Assembly (NCBI RefSeq): GCF_965230805.1
Contig: NZ_OZ246019.1
Location: 2,542,001-2,606,000 of the forward strand
DNA length: 64,000 bases
Source: Marinifilum sp965230805
GTDB taxonomy: Bacteria > Bacteroidota > Bacteroidia > Bacteroidales > Marinifilaceae
Direction: 5' to 3'
Shown: in pieces, positions 1 to 10,688 of the stretch
Position numbering within the stretch: the first letter of the stretch is position 1
Layout: each line of letters starts with the position of its first letter
Made by a program: the position numbers and the translations under genes
Notes under the pieces: model-generated
What the model was told of the DNA's origin: nothing
Databases searched by the model: none
What the model saw: the letters and a program-made list of their open reading frames with translations, nothing else

Positions 1-1
1 T

Positions 2-3000
2 ATGGATTATATTGATAAGTTTCATTTAGAATTGCTTAAAGGCGATGGAAAAATAGTTCACAATTATGAACTAAAATTTAAAAAAGGGATATCAGAACTG
101 GAAGCCATTAAATATAAAGGGAATGATGAGTTTGTATTAAAAGCCACATCAAATTTGCTTCCTGATACTATAAATATAATGTTAGGAAACAGTGTTTTAG
201 GCATAAGTAATGATTTTGAATCAAATGACTTGAGCGAATATTTAAATGTGAATGATTGGGCTTTATCAACATATCAATCAATAAAAGATAGTAAATCGTT
301 AAAACACAATTTAAGTAATCAGGTAGGGAGTAGTCATATATCTCGCAAATTGGAAGGTTGGAAACCAGGAAAAGGGTCTACTAGGTGGAGTTTCATCTTG
401 AAGAATGGAGATTGGGATCCTAGTTCCGGAAACTATTTTGTATTTCATTTATGTATGGATCAGGATGATCCGACAAAAGCAGAAGATCTTTATTCAGTTG
501 GTGTAAATCTGAATGGTTCTAGCGATTTGTTAAGTTTATGGAAAAGCCAAAAAGATCAAAAACCAGACTTATTATTGCAGACCAATTTAGATTGGAACGA
601 AAATGAATTAGTAGCCGTTCAAGTTGATTACAATGAACATGGCAAATGGGAGCTAGCTTACAATCGGTTAGGAGAAACAGAGAATTGGTTTAGAATAGGA
701 GAAGTTTATTCAGAAATTGCTAGTGATGCAGAAGTATTTTATTCTGGATTGGAATATTATTTCGAAACAGCTTCCAGGGCTGGAAGATTATGGTTTGATA
801 ATTTTAGTGTACAATCTGTAAATACAGCTCCTTATATCAAATCGCACCAAATAGTTGGACAAGATTCTATTTTAATTATTTTTTCTGAGAATTTAGATGT
901 ATACCAAAATTTAACCACAGAGAATTTCACAGTAAATTGTAATGGAGGTGAATTAAGTTCATTTAGTCCTTCATTTACAGATTTAGAGAATGAGATTTTA
1001 ATTGTTTTGGGAACTAATTTAACAAATGGCCATTATCAAGTGGAAGTTGAGAATATTCTTGATGAAGGTGGTGCAGTTTTAGTTACAGATTTTATTGATT
1101 TTGATTATTTATGTCCCTCTAAAGCTTTTGACCTTGTGATCAACGAAATCATGGCCGATGAAAGTCCAGTGCAAGGCTTACCGGAGTATGAATACATTGA
1201 GCTTTACAACACAAATGATTATCCCGTTTCATTGGAAGGATGGAAATTGCAGGTTGGCAGTAAGGAATTGTTATTTTCTGCAGATACCCTTTCATCCAAC
1301 TCCTATTTGATTCTTTGTTCGAATTCAGCGGTTGAAGCCTTTTCGGAATATGGTCAAACAATGGGGATGTCAAATTTTACAGGCCTGAACAATTCCGGGA
1401 ACGGTATAAAACTGTATTCAGACAAAGGAGTAGAAATTGATGCAATCACTTATTCTGATTCCTGGTACAAATCAAAAGATAAAAGTAAGGGAGGCTGGAG
1501 TCTGGAACGAATCGATGCGATGAATACATGCAGCAGCTATAACAACTGGTCGGCTTCAACCAATGCAAATGGCGGAACACCTGGTTGTGTTAATTCGGTA
1601 AACTCATCCAATACCGACAATAAAGCTCCTCAGCTTGTTTCATTCAGGCTTTTGTCAGAAAATTGTATATCCCTGCGCTTTGATGAAATAGTAAAAGAGG
1701 AATCCTTAATCAGAACAGAAAATTATGCGATAAGCTCAAATCCTGTTGCAGAGATAAGTGCGATAGGTTTGCAGGCTGTGGAGTTGAAGTTTGAAAAAGA
1801 TTTCACTGATGGCAAGCAACTTCATTTTGAGCTTTCAGGCATAGCGGATGAGTGTGACAATTACCTGGATACCACATTGAATTTTGTGTACCATCAGGTT
1901 CATGAACATGACCTTGTGATCAACGAAATCATGGCCGATGAAAGTCCAGTGCAAGGCTTACCGGAGTATGAATACATTGAGCTTTACAACACAAATGATT
2001 ATCCCGTTTCATTGGAAGGATGGAAATTGCAGGTTGGCAGTAAGGAATTGTTATTTTCTGCAGATACCCTTTCATCCAACTCCTATTTGATTCTTTGTTC
2101 GAATTCAGCGGTTGAAGCCTTTTCGGAATATGGTCAAACAATGGGGATGTCAAATTTTACAGGCCTGAACAATTCCGGGAACGGTATAAAACTGTATTCA
2201 GACAAAGGAGTAGAAATTGATGCAATCACTTATTCTGATTCCTGGTACAAATCAAAAGATAAAAGTGAGGGAGGCTGGAGTCTGGAACGAATCGATGCGA
2301 TGAATACATGCAGCAGCTATAACAACTGGTCGGCTTCAACCAATGCAAATGGCGGAACACCCGGTTGTGTTAATTCGGTAAACTCATCCAATACCGACAA
2401 TAAAGCTCCTCAGCTTGTTTCATTCAGGCTTTTGTCAGAAAATTGTATATCCCTGCGCTTTGATGAAATAGTAAAAGAAGAATCCTTAATCAGAACAGAA
2501 AATTATGCGATAAGCTCAAATCCTGTTGCAGAGATAAGTGCGATAGGTTTGCAGGTTGTGGAGTTGAAGTTTGAAAAAGATTTCACTGATGGCAAGCAAC
2601 TTCATTTAGAGCTTTCAGGCATAGCGGATGAGTGTGACAATTATCTGGATACCACATTGAATTTTGTGTACCATCAGGTTCATGAACATGACCTTGTGAT
2701 CAACGAAATCATGGCCGATGAAAGTCCAGTGCAAGGCTTACCGGAGTATGAATACATTGAGCTTTACAACACAAATGATTATCCCGTTTCATTGGAAGGA
2801 TGGAAATTGCAGGTTGGCAGTAAGGAATTGTTATTTTCTGCAGATACCCTTTCATCCAACTCCTATTTGATTCTTTGTTCGAATTCAGCGGTTGAAGCCT
2901 TTTCGGAATATGGTCAAACAATGGGGATGTCAAATTTTACAGGCCTGAACAATTCCGGGAACGGTATAAAACTGTATTCAGACAAAGGAGTAGGAATTGA

Positions 3001-6000
3001 TGCAATCACTTATTCTGATTCCTGGTACAAATCAAAAGATAAAAGTGAGGGAGGCTGGAGTCTGGAACGAATCGATGCGATGAATACATGCAGCAGCTAT
3101 AACAACTGGTCGGCTTCAACCAATGCAAATGGCGGAACACCCGGTTGTGTTAATTCGGTAAACTCATCCAATACCGACAATAAAGCTCCTCAGCTTGTTT
3201 CATTCAGGCTTTTGTCAGAAAATTGTATATCCCTGCGCTTTGATGAAATAGTAAAAGAAGAATCCTTAATCAGAACAGAAAATTATGCGATAAGCTCAAA
3301 TCCTGTTGCAGAGATAAGTGCGATAGGTTTGCAGGTTGTGGAGTTGAAGTTTGAAAAAGATTTCACTGATGGCAAGCAACTTCATTTTGAGCTTTCAGGC
3401 ATAGCGGATGAGTGTGACAATTATCTGGATACCACATTGAATTTTGTGTACCATCAGGTTCATGAACATGACCTTGTGATCAACGAAATCATGGCCGATG
3501 AAAGTCCAGTGCAAGGCTTACCGGAGTATGAATACATTGAGCTTTACAACACAAATGATTATCCCGTTTCATTGGAAGGATGGAAATTGCAGGTTGGCAG
3601 TAAGGAATTGTTATTTTCTGCAGATACCCTTTCATCCAACTCCTATTTGATTCTTTGTTCGAATTCAGCGGTTGAAGCCTTTTCGGAATATGGTCAAACA
3701 ATGGGGATGTCAAATTTTACAGGCCTGAACAATTCCGGGAACGGTATAAAACTGTATTCAGACAAAGGAGTAGGAATTGATGCAATCACTTATTCTGATT
3801 CCTGGTACAAATCAAAAGATAAAAGTGAGGGAGGCTGGAGTCTGGAACGAATCGATGCGATGAATACATGCAGCAGCTATAACAACTGGTCGGCTTCAAC
3901 CAATGCAAATGGCGGAACACCCGGTTGTGTTAATTCGGTAAACTCATCCAATACCGACAATAAAGCTCCTCAGCTTGTTTCATTCAGGCTTTTGTCAGAA
4001 AATTGTATATCCCTGCGCTTTGATGAAATAGTAAAAGAAGAATCCTTAATCAGAACAGAAAATTATGCGATAAGCTCAAATCCTGTTGCAGAGATAAGTG
4101 CGATAGGTTTGCAGGTTGTGGAGTTGAAGTTTGAAAAAGATTTCACTGATGGCAAGCAACTTCATTTTGAGCTTTCAGGCATAGCGGATGAGTGTGACAA
4201 TTATCTGGATACCACATTGAATTTTGTGTACCATCAGGTTCATGAACATGACCTTGTGATCAACGAAATCATGGCCGATGAAAGTCCAGTGCAAGGCTTA
4301 CCGGAGTATGAATACATTGAGCTTTACAACACAAATGATTATCCCGTTTCATTGGAAGGATGGAAATTGCAGGTTGGCAGTAAGGAATTGTTATTTTCTG
4401 CAGATACCCTTTCATCCAACTCCTATTTGATTCTTTGTTCGAATTCAGCGGTTGAAGCCTTTTCGGAATATGGTCAAACAATGGGGATGTCAAATTTTAC
4501 AGGCCTGAACAATTCCGGGAACGGTATAAAACTGTATTCAGACAAAGGAGTAGAAATTGATGCAATCACTTATTCTGATTCCTGGTACAAATCAAAAGAT
4601 AAAAGTGAGGGAGGCTGGAGTCTGGAACGAATCGATGCGATGAATACATGCAGCAGCTATAACAACTGGTCGGCTTCAACCAATGCAAATGGCGGAACAC
4701 CCGGTTGTGTTAATTCGGTAAACTCATCCAATACCGACAATAAAGCTCCTCAGCTTGTTTCATTCAGGCTTTTGTCAGAAAATTGTATATCCCTGCGCTT
4801 TGATGAAATAGTAAAAGAAGAATCCTTAATCAGAACAGAAAATTATGCGATAAGCTCAAATCCTGTTGCAGAGATAAGTGCGATAGGTTTGCAGGTTGTG
4901 GAGTTGAAGTTTGAAAAAGATTTCACTGATGGCAAGCAACTTCATTTAGAGCTTTCAGGCATAGCGGATGAGTGTGACAATTATCTGGATACCACATTGA
5001 ATTTTGTGTACCATCAGGTTCATGAACATGACCTTGTGATCAACGAAATCATGGCCGATGAAAGTCCAGTGCAAGGCTTACCGGAGTATGAATACATTGA
5101 GCTTTACAACACAAATGATTATCCCGTTTCATTGGAAGGATGGAAATTGCAGGTTGGCAGTAAGGAATTGTTATTTTCTGCAGATACCCTTTCATCCAAC
5201 TCCTATTTGATTCTTTGTTCGAATTCAGCGGTTGAAGCCTTTTCGGAATATGGTCAAACAATGGGGATGTCAAATTTTACAGGCCTGAACAATTCCGGGA
5301 ACGGTATAAAACTGTATTCAGACAAAGGAGTAGAAATTGATGCAATCACTTATTCTGATTCCTGGTACAAATCAAAAGATAAAAGTGAGGGAGGCTGGAG
5401 TCTGGAACGAATCGATGCGATGAATACATGCAGCAGCTATAACAACTGGTCGGCTTCAACCAATGCAAATGGCGGAACACCCGGTTGTGTTAATTCGGTA
5501 AACTCATCCAATACCGACAATAAAGCTCCTCAGCTTGTTTCATTCAGGCTTTTGTCAGAAAATTGTATATCCCTGCGCTTTGATGAAATAGTAAAAGAAG
5601 AATCCTTAATCAGAACAGAAAATTATGCGATAAGCTCAAATCCTGTTGCAGAGATAAGTGCGATAGGTTTGCAGGCTGTGGAGTTGAAGTTTGAAAAAGA
5701 TTTCACTGATGGCAAGCAACTTCATTTTGAGCTTTCAGGCATAGCGGATGAGTGTGACAATTACCTGGATACCACATTGAATTTTGTGTACCATCAGGTT
5801 CATGAACATGACCTTGTGATCAACGAAATCATGGCCGATGAAAGTCCAGTGCAAGGCTTACCGGAGTATGAATACATTGAGCTTTACAACACAAATGATT
5901 ATCCCGTTTCATTGGAAGGATGGAAATTGCAGGTTGGCAGTAAGGAATTGTTATTTTCTGCAGATACCCTTTCATCCAACTCCTATTTGATTCTTTGTTC

Positions 6001-8998
6001 GAATTCAGCGGTTGAAGCCTTTTCGGAATATGGTCAAACAATGGGGATGTCAAATTTTACAGGCCTGAACAATTCCGGGAACGGTATAAAACTGTATTCA
6101 GACAAAGGAGTAGAAATTGATGCAATCACTTATTCTGATTCCTGGTACAAATCAAAAGATAAAAGTGAGGGAGGCTGGAGTCTGGAACGAATCGATGCGA
6201 TGAATACATGCAGCAGCTATAACAACTGGTCGGCTTCAACCAATGCAAATGGCGGAACACCCGGTTGTGTTAATTCGGTAAACTCATCCAATACCGACAA
6301 TAAAGCTCCTCAGCTTGTTTCATTCAGGCTTTTGTCAGAAAATTGTATATCCCTGCGCTTTGATGAAATAGTAAAAGAAGAATCCTTAATCAGAACAGAA
6401 AATTATGCGATAAGCTCAAATCCTGTTGCAGAGATAAGTGCGATAGGTTTGCAGGTTGTGGAGTTGAAGTTTGAAAAAGATTTCACTGATGGCAAGCAAC
6501 TTCATTTTGAGCTTTCAGGCATAGCGGATGAGTGTGACAATTATCTGGATACCACATTGAATTTTGTGTACCATCAGGTTCATGAACATGACCTTGTGAT
6601 CAACGAAATCATGGCCGATGAAAGTCCAGTGCAAGGCTTACCGGAGTATGAATACATTGAGCTTTACAACACAAATGATTATCCCGTTTCATTGGAAGGA
6701 TGGAAATTGCAGGTTGGCAGTAAGGAATTGTTATTTTCTGCAGATACCCTTTCATCCAACTCCTATTTGATTCTTTGTTCGAATTCAGCGGTTGAAGCCT
6801 TTTCGGAATATGGTCAAACAATGGGGATGTCAAATTTTACAGGCCTGAACAATTCCGGGAACGGTATAAAACTGTATTCAGACAAAGGAGTAGAAATTGA
6901 TGCAATCACTTATTCTGATTCCTGGTACAAATCAAAAGATAAAAGTAAGGGAGGCTGGAGTCTGGAACGAATCGATGCGATGAATACATGCAGCAGCTAT
7001 AACAACTGGTCGGCTTCAACCAATGCAAATGGCGGAACACCCGGTTGTGTTAATTCGGTAAACTCATCCAATACCGACAATAAAGCTCCTCAGCTTGTTT
7101 CATTCAGGCTTTTGTCAGAAAATTGTATATCCCTGCGCTTTGATGAAATAGTAAAAGAAGAATCCTTAATCAGAACAGAAAATTATGCGATAAGCTCAAA
7201 TCCTGTTGCAGAGATAAGTGCGATAGGTTTGCAGGCTGTGGAGTTGAAGTTTGAAAAAGATTTCACTGATGGCAAGCAACTTCATTTTGAGCTTTCAGGC
7301 ATAGCGGATGAGTGTGACAATTACCTGGATACCACATTGAATTTTGTGTACCATCAGGTTCATGAACATGACCTTGTGATCAACGAAATCATGGCCGATG
7401 AAAGTCCAGTGCAAGGCTTACCGGAGTATGAATACATTGAGCTTTACAACACAAATGATTATCCCGTTTCATTGGAAGGATGGAAATTGCAGGTTGGCAG
7501 TAAGGAATTGTTATTTTCTGCAGATACCCTTTCATCCAATTCCTATTTGATTCTTTGTTCGAATTCAGCGGTTGAAGCCTTTTCGGAATATGGTCAAACA
7601 ATGGGGATGTCAAATTTTACAGGCCTGAACAATTCCGGGAACAGTATAAAACTGTATTCAGACAAAGGAGTAGAAATTGATGAAATCACTTATTCTGATT
7701 CCTGGTACAAATCAAAAGATAAAAGTAAGGGAGGCTGGAGTCTGGAGCGAATAGATGCAATGAACTTTGCATGGCAGGAGCCAAACTGGACAGTTTCATT
7801 ATCACAAGATGGAGGTACTCCAGGGAGTGTAAATTCTGTTTTTTCAGACAATAAGGATTATACTTCTCCTGAAGTTCATTTTATCCAGGCTTATAGTACT
7901 AATTCACTTCTTCTTACCTTTACTGAGCCGATGCTTGAAAGTCAAACCATATTAGAAGCCAACTATTTATTGAAACCTGATAATATTCTCGCAATGGCAG
8001 TAAGTAAGATAAGTGAAACGCAATTTGAAATAGTATTTGAGGAACAATTAATTGAAAATTCAAAATACAATCTGGAGATATCTGAAAATGTAACAGACTT
8101 GGCTTCAAATAAACTTAAAAGTAGTGAAATTGAATTTTATGTGCCTGCTACAATTGAAAAGGGCGATATTGTCATTAATGAAATCTTGTTTAATCCTTTT
8201 TCCGAAGGTTCAGACTATGTCGAGCTTTATAATCGTACAAGAAATATTTATGATTTATCACAGTTGTATCTAGGAAAAAAAGATGATAACTATATTTTAA
8301 TTGATAGTGTTAGATTGTCACAGAATCTGAAACTAATATTTCCTAAAGAATATTGTCTGTTTAGTGCCGATACTTCTCATGTTGTCAGCATGTACCTTAC
8401 TTCTAATACAAGAGTGTTTCATCAAGTTGCTTTGCCAAATTATCCAGATAATAGAGGTAGAATTGTATTGTTTACCAAATATGATGTAATTGATGATTTA
8501 GAATACAGTGAAGATATGCAGTTCGAATTGTTAGCATCTAAAGAAGGGGTAGCATTGGAAAGAGTAAATCCTGATAGAGAAACCAATATGAAAAACAATT
8601 GGCAGTCGGCTGCTCAAAGCATAGGTTTTGGAACCCCAGGATTAAAAAATTCTGCATTCGATGCAATAGATGTTTCAGAGGAGGAAGTTAGCTTATCTAA
8701 GAAAATATTCTCCCCTGATAATGATGGTGTTGATGATCGTTTGTACATCAATTTCAATCTACATGAGGATGGATATGTTGCCAACATCCGAATTTACAAT
8801 TCAAAGGGAATAGAAATAAGAAATTTAGCCAGTAATTATTATCTAGCTAATGTTGAGCGTTTATCTTGGGATGGTTTAAGTTCCCAAAAAGAGCGCTTAC
8901 CTATAGGAATATACTTGGTTTATATTGAGTTGTTTAATCCTGAGGGGCAAGTAAAAGTATTCAAAAAAACGTGTGTAATTGGAGGAAAGTTTAAATAA
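2..8998 (+). CDS. Giant lamin-tail-domain / Big_5 repeat surface protein (5' truncated)
   Basis: The reading frame is open from the window edge and has no signal peptide at its first Met, so the true start is probably upstream. Residues about 1-376 are a non-repeated region. From residue 377 there are eight 260-residue units and a partial ninth. Each unit has a lamin-tail-like half (VINEIMADESPV, EYIELYNTNDYPV, GGTPG) and an SbsA/Big_5-like Ig half (APQLVSFRL, ISLRFDE, GIADECDN). After the units come a diverged Ig-like domain, another lamin-tail-like domain (from about 2721), and a C-terminal domain beginning SPDNDGVDD with WDG and PIGIYLVYIE. That end resembles FlgD-like or gliding-associated C-terminal domains, so export by type IX secretion is inferred. 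A strong terminator follows. Role unknown; probably an extracellular adhesin or scaffold. Family assignment is good, function is not. Confidence 0.85.
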   Translation: MDYIDKFHLELLKGDGKIVHNYELKFKKGISELEAIKYKGNDEFVLKATSNLLPDTINIMLGNSVLGISNDFESNDLSEYLNVNDWALSTYQSIKDSKSLKHNLSNQVGSSHISRKLEGWKPGKGSTRWSFILKNGDWDPSSGNYFVFHLCMDQDDPTKAEDLYSVGVNLNGSSDLLSLWKSQKDQKPDLLLQTNLDWNENELVAVQVDYNEHGKWELAYNRLGETENWFRIGEVYSEIASDAEVFYSGLEYYFETASRAGRLWFDNFSVQSVNTAPYIKSHQIVGQDSILIIFSENLDVYQNLTTENFTVNCNGGELSSFSPSFTDLENEILIVLGTNLTNGHYQVEVENILDEGGAVLVTDFIDFDYLCPSKAFDLVINEIMADESPVQGLPEYEYIELYNTNDYPVSLEGWKLQVGSKELLFSADTLSSNSYLILCSNSAVEAFSEYGQTMGMSNFTGLNNSGNGIKLYSDKGVEIDAITYSDSWYKSKDKSKGGWSLERIDAMNTCSSYNNWSASTNANGGTPGCVNSVNSSNTDNKAPQLVSFRLLSENCISLRFDEIVKEESLIRTENYAISSNPVAEISAIGLQAVELKFEKDFTDGKQLHFELSGIADECDNYLDTTLNFVYHQVHEHDLVINEIMADESPVQGLPEYEYIELYNTNDYPVSLEGWKLQVGSKELLFSADTLSSNSYLILCSNSAVEAFSEYGQTMGMSNFTGLNNSGNGIKLYSDKGVEIDAITYSDSWYKSKDKSEGGWSLERIDAMNTCSSYNNWSASTNANGGTPGCVNSVNSSNTDNKAPQLVSFRLLSENCISLRFDEIVKEESLIRTENYAISSNPVAEISAIGLQVVELKFEKDFTDGKQLHLELSGIADECDNYLDTTLNFVYHQVHEHDLVINEIMADESPVQGLPEYEYIELYNTNDYPVSLEGWKLQVGSKELLFSADTLSSNSYLILCSNSAVEAFSEYGQTMGMSNFTGLNNSGNGIKLYSDKGVGIDAITYSDSWYKSKDKSEGGWSLERIDAMNTCSSYNNWSASTNANGGTPGCVNSVNSSNTDNKAPQLVSFRLLSENCISLRFDEIVKEESLIRTENYAISSNPVAEISAIGLQVVELKFEKDFTDGKQLHFELSGIADECDNYLDTTLNFVYHQVHEHDLVINEIMADESPVQGLPEYEYIELYNTNDYPVSLEGWKLQVGSKELLFSADTLSSNSYLILCSNSAVEAFSEYGQTMGMSNFTGLNNSGNGIKLYSDKGVGIDAITYSDSWYKSKDKSEGGWSLERIDAMNTCSSYNNWSASTNANGGTPGCVNSVNSSNTDNKAPQLVSFRLLSENCISLRFDEIVKEESLIRTENYAISSNPVAEISAIGLQVVELKFEKDFTDGKQLHFELSGIADECDNYLDTTLNFVYHQVHEHDLVINEIMADESPVQGLPEYEYIELYNTNDYPVSLEGWKLQVGSKELLFSADTLSSNSYLILCSNSAVEAFSEYGQTMGMSNFTGLNNSGNGIKLYSDKGVEIDAITYSDSWYKSKDKSEGGWSLERIDAMNTCSSYNNWSASTNANGGTPGCVNSVNSSNTDNKAPQLVSFRLLSENCISLRFDEIVKEESLIRTENYAISSNPVAEISAIGLQVVELKFEKDFTDGKQLHLELSGIADECDNYLDTTLNFVYHQVHEHDLVINEIMADESPVQGLPEYEYIELYNTNDYPVSLEGWKLQVGSKELLFSADTLSSNSYLILCSNSAVEAFSEYGQTMGMSNFTGLNNSGNGIKLYSDKGVEIDAITYSDSWYKSKDKSEGGWSLERIDAMNTCSSYNNWSASTNANGGTPGCVNSVNSSNTDNKAPQLVSFRLLSENCISLRFDEIVKEESLIRTENYAISSNPVAEISAIGLQAVELKFEKDFTDGKQLHFELSGIADECDNYLDTTLNFVYHQVHEHDLVINEIMADESPVQGLPEYEYIELYNTNDYPVSLEGWKLQVGSKELLFSADTLSSNSYLILCSNSAVEAFSEYGQTMGMSNFTGLNNSGNGIKLYSDKGVEIDAITYSDSWYKSKDKSEGGWSLERIDAMNTCSSYNNWSASTNANGGTPGCVNSVNSSNTDNKAPQLVSFRLLSENCISLRFDEIVKEESLIRTENYAISSNPVAEISAIGLQVVELKFEKDFTDGKQLHFELSGIADECDNYLDTTLNFVYHQVHEHDLVINEIMADESPVQGLPEYEYIELYNTNDYPVSLEGWKLQVGSKELLFSADTLSSNSYLILCSNSAVEAFSEYGQTMGMSNFTGLNNSGNGIKLYSDKGVEIDAITYSDSWYKSKDKSKGGWSLERIDAMNTCSSYNNWSASTNANGGTPGCVNSVNSSNTDNKAPQLVSFRLLSENCISLRFDEIVKEESLIRTENYAISSNPVAEISAIGLQAVELKFEKDFTDGKQLHFELSGIADECDNYLDTTLNFVYHQVHEHDLVINEIMADESPVQGLPEYEYIELYNTNDYPVSLEGWKLQVGSKELLFSADTLSSNSYLILCSNSAVEAFSEYGQTMGMSNFTGLNNSGNSIKLYSDKGVEIDEITYSDSWYKSKDKSKGGWSLERIDAMNFAWQEPNWTVSLSQDGGTPGSVNSVFSDNKDYTSPEVHFIQAYSTNSLLLTFTEPMLESQTILEANYLLKPDNILAMAVSKISETQFEIVFEEQLIENSKYNLEISENVTDLASNKLKSSEIEFYVPATIEKGDIVINEILFNPFSEGSDYVELYNRTRNIYDLSQLYLGKKDDNYILIDSVRLSQNLKLIFPKEYCLFSADTSHVVSMYLTSNTRVFHQVALPNYPDNRGRIVLFTKYDVIDDLEYSEDMQFELLASKEGVALERVNPDRETNMKNNWQSAAQSIGFGTPGLKNSAFDAIDVSEEEVSLSKKIFSPDNDGVDDRLYINFNLHEDGYVANIRIYNSKGIEIRNLASNYYLANVERLSWDGLSSQKERLPIGIYLVYIELFNPEGQVKVFKKTCVIGGKFK
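1130..7764 (+). repeat. Eight 780-bp tandem coding repeats plus a partial ninth
   Basis: Units begin at 1130, 1910, 2690, 3470, 4250, 5030, 5810 and 6590; the ninth begins at 7370 and diverges near 7764. By eye only about seven positions vary among the eight complete units. Examples are GAA/GGA at 1434 and equivalents, Ala/Val GCT/GTT, Phe/Leu TTT/TTA and TAC/TAT. Units 2 and 5 look identical, as do units 3 and 4. The Ala/Val and TAC/TAT variants travel together (units 1, 6 and 8 against 2, 3, 4, 5 and 7). This points to very recent expansion or gene conversion. Copy number in an assembly of such units is uncertain. Confidence 0.97.
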
Positions 8999-9364
8999 TT
9001 ATTGACTATTATGTTAGAACTAAAAATGAACGTTAGTTCTTGTGTGTTTACATTGATTTTTGTAAATTGATGATGCATAGAGCATTTGAGAAAGTGCAAT
9101 TTTGGATAAAGCCAAAATGCTTTAGCAATAGCTGTTAATTAATGTAGTGGTTAATTAAATGGTAGAGTAAAGGGGGAATTTGAATTCTCCCTTTTTTTCT
9201 GAATGTCTCTATATTATTCCCGTCGGTGCTTACTGGTTATTTCAACTTTTTTAGCATGCCCAAGCTTTTGCACATCCCTTCCCAAGTTTTTTGAACAAAA
9301 CCAAACATTTACAAAGACACATCCACAAAAAGAACTACTTTCTCTTATTAATGAATGTTTACAT
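8999..9364. other. Intergenic region, terminator only
   Basis: Apart from the hairpin at 9169-9199 I see no gene here. A 73-codon + frame starting at 9203 runs into the 3' end of lpxK on the other strand, is rich in Phe/Thr/Leu with no recognisable motif, and starts right after the terminator, so it is not called. Confidence 0.6.
9169..9199 (+). terminator. Rho-independent terminator of the lamin-tail gene
   Basis: AAAGGGGGAATT and AATTCTCCCTTT pair across a 2-nt centre with one G:U pair, followed by a run of T. It lies 170 bp after the giant gene's stop. Confidence 0.85.
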
Positions 9365-10486
9365 TTAATCTTTTTTGATACTGTGCAAATTACTCGATCG
9401 TTTATTTTTCTTTACGTAGCTTAATATTTGATGATCAAATTTAGATTTATCCTCCTTAAGGAATTTGATGCATAATGGAACAAAGAAAAGGTGTTTTTTA
9501 ATACACGTTTGTTTGATTTCCATATCTAAAATACGAGTGGCATCTTTTTCGGTAGTAATAATGATTTTATTATAGCCTTCTAGTTCATTAAATCTTTTTT
9601 CGATTGTTTCAATATCCTTTTGATTAAAAGCATAATGATCGGGGAAATGATATTCCTCAATTCGGTCAGAAAAGCTATCCAAATATTCGCGCAAAGGTTT
9701 TGGGTTAGCAATACCTGTAAAAAGAAGAATTGAGAAAGTCTCTTTAGTCCACTCTTTATCATCTATACTTAAGGCTTCTTCTGGAAAAACAGGCTGCAAA
9801 TGTCCATAATCCAAGCAGGTGAAATACAGTTTCTGATAAGGTAATATCTTTAGTTCTTTTACTATGATGCGTCTTTCAATCGGAGTCATTAAGGCTGGTG
9901 ATTTACTAACTATAATGATGTTGGCGCGAGCTCGCTCCTCAGCATTTTCTCGAAGCCTTCCGTATGGCATAATAAAGTCACGAGTAATCGGACGGTTGTA
10001 ATCAATTAACAGAATTGATAAACCTGGTTTAATATGTCTATGCTGATATGCATCATCCAGAAGAATAGCACTCAAATCATTTCCTTGTTCACTTTTTAAA
10101 AGGTTCTTAACCCCATTTACCCTTTTACTGTCAACAGATACTAGGATCTCGGGAAATTTTCGTTTAATCTGCATTGGCTCATCGCCTATCTGATTTGCTG
10201 TAGAGTTTTCATTAGATAAGATAAAGCCTTTGGATTTTCTTTTGTATCCTCTACTAAGAGTAGCAAGTTTGTAATCATCTTTTAATAAAGTGATAAGGTA
10301 CTCTATATGAGGAGTTTTTCCAGTACCTCCAACCGTAATGTTGCCCACCGAAATGATTGGAATTTTAAATTCTGTGCTTGTAAGTAAATTTAAATCGAAA
10401 AGCATATTTCGCACAGCCATAATTAAACCGTAAAGCAAACTTAATGGCAATAGAAGAACTCTGAAAAAACGTAATAATGCCTTCAT
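9365..10486 (-). CDS. lpxK: Tetraacyldisaccharide 4'-kinase LpxK
   Basis: Phosphorylates the 4' position of the tetraacyldisaccharide-1-phosphate lipid A precursor, at the cytoplasmic face of the inner membrane. The N-terminus is hydrophobic (residues about 8-28), followed by the family's SVGNITVGGTGKTP Walker A segment near residue 46. LDDAYQHR and LLIDYNRP follow, and the C-terminal half has FTGIANP, FPDHYAF and TTEKDATR. Length 373 aa fits bacteroidal LpxK. It sits downstream of sppA on the same strand, but a terminator lies between them, so it is probably transcribed separately. About 200 bp upstream carry no clear promoter. Confidence 0.95.
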   Translation of the reverse strand: MKALLRFFRVLLLPLSLLYGLIMAVRNMLFDLNLLTSTEFKIPIISVGNITVGGTGKTPHIEYLITLLKDDYKLATLSRGYKRKSKGFILSNENSTANQIGDEPMQIKRKFPEILVSVDSKRVNGVKNLLKSEQGNDLSAILLDDAYQHRHIKPGLSILLIDYNRPITRDFIMPYGRLRENAEERARANIIIVSKSPALMTPIERRIIVKELKILPYQKLYFTCLDYGHLQPVFPEEALSIDDKEWTKETFSILLFTGIANPKPLREYLDSFSDRIEEYHFPDHYAFNQKDIETIEKRFNELEGYNKIIITTEKDATRILDMEIKQTCIKKHLFFVPLCIKFLKEDKSKFDHQILSYVKKNKRSSNLHSIKKD

Positions 10487-10636
10487 TAGTTATAATTTTG
10501 ACCTATTGTTCATGTATCTATTATAAAATCCAGAACAGTCACAAAAATTAAATAAATATCTGTTAGGATTTAAAACGAATTAAATATGACAATTATTTTT
10601 TAGTTATAGATCAAAAATATTGTTATTCGTGAGATA

Positions 10637-10669
10637 AAAAAAGAATCCTCGATTTCTTGAGGATTCTTG
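10637..10669 (-). terminator. Terminator of sppA
   Basis: On the minus strand AAGAATCCTC pairs with GAGGATTCTT across a short loop and runs into seven T. It begins about 20 bp past the sppA stop. Confidence 0.9.
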
Positions 10670-10688
10670 TAACCATATGGTGTTAAAA

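Noticed and set aside
1149..7613. Nine identical antisense 74-codon frames in the tandem repeat
   Set aside because: They are copies of one shadow frame forced by the repeat; they have no start context and no motif.
9203..9424. 73-codon frame after the giant gene
   Set aside because: It begins right after a terminator and runs into the 3' end of lpxK antisense, with no protein-like motif.
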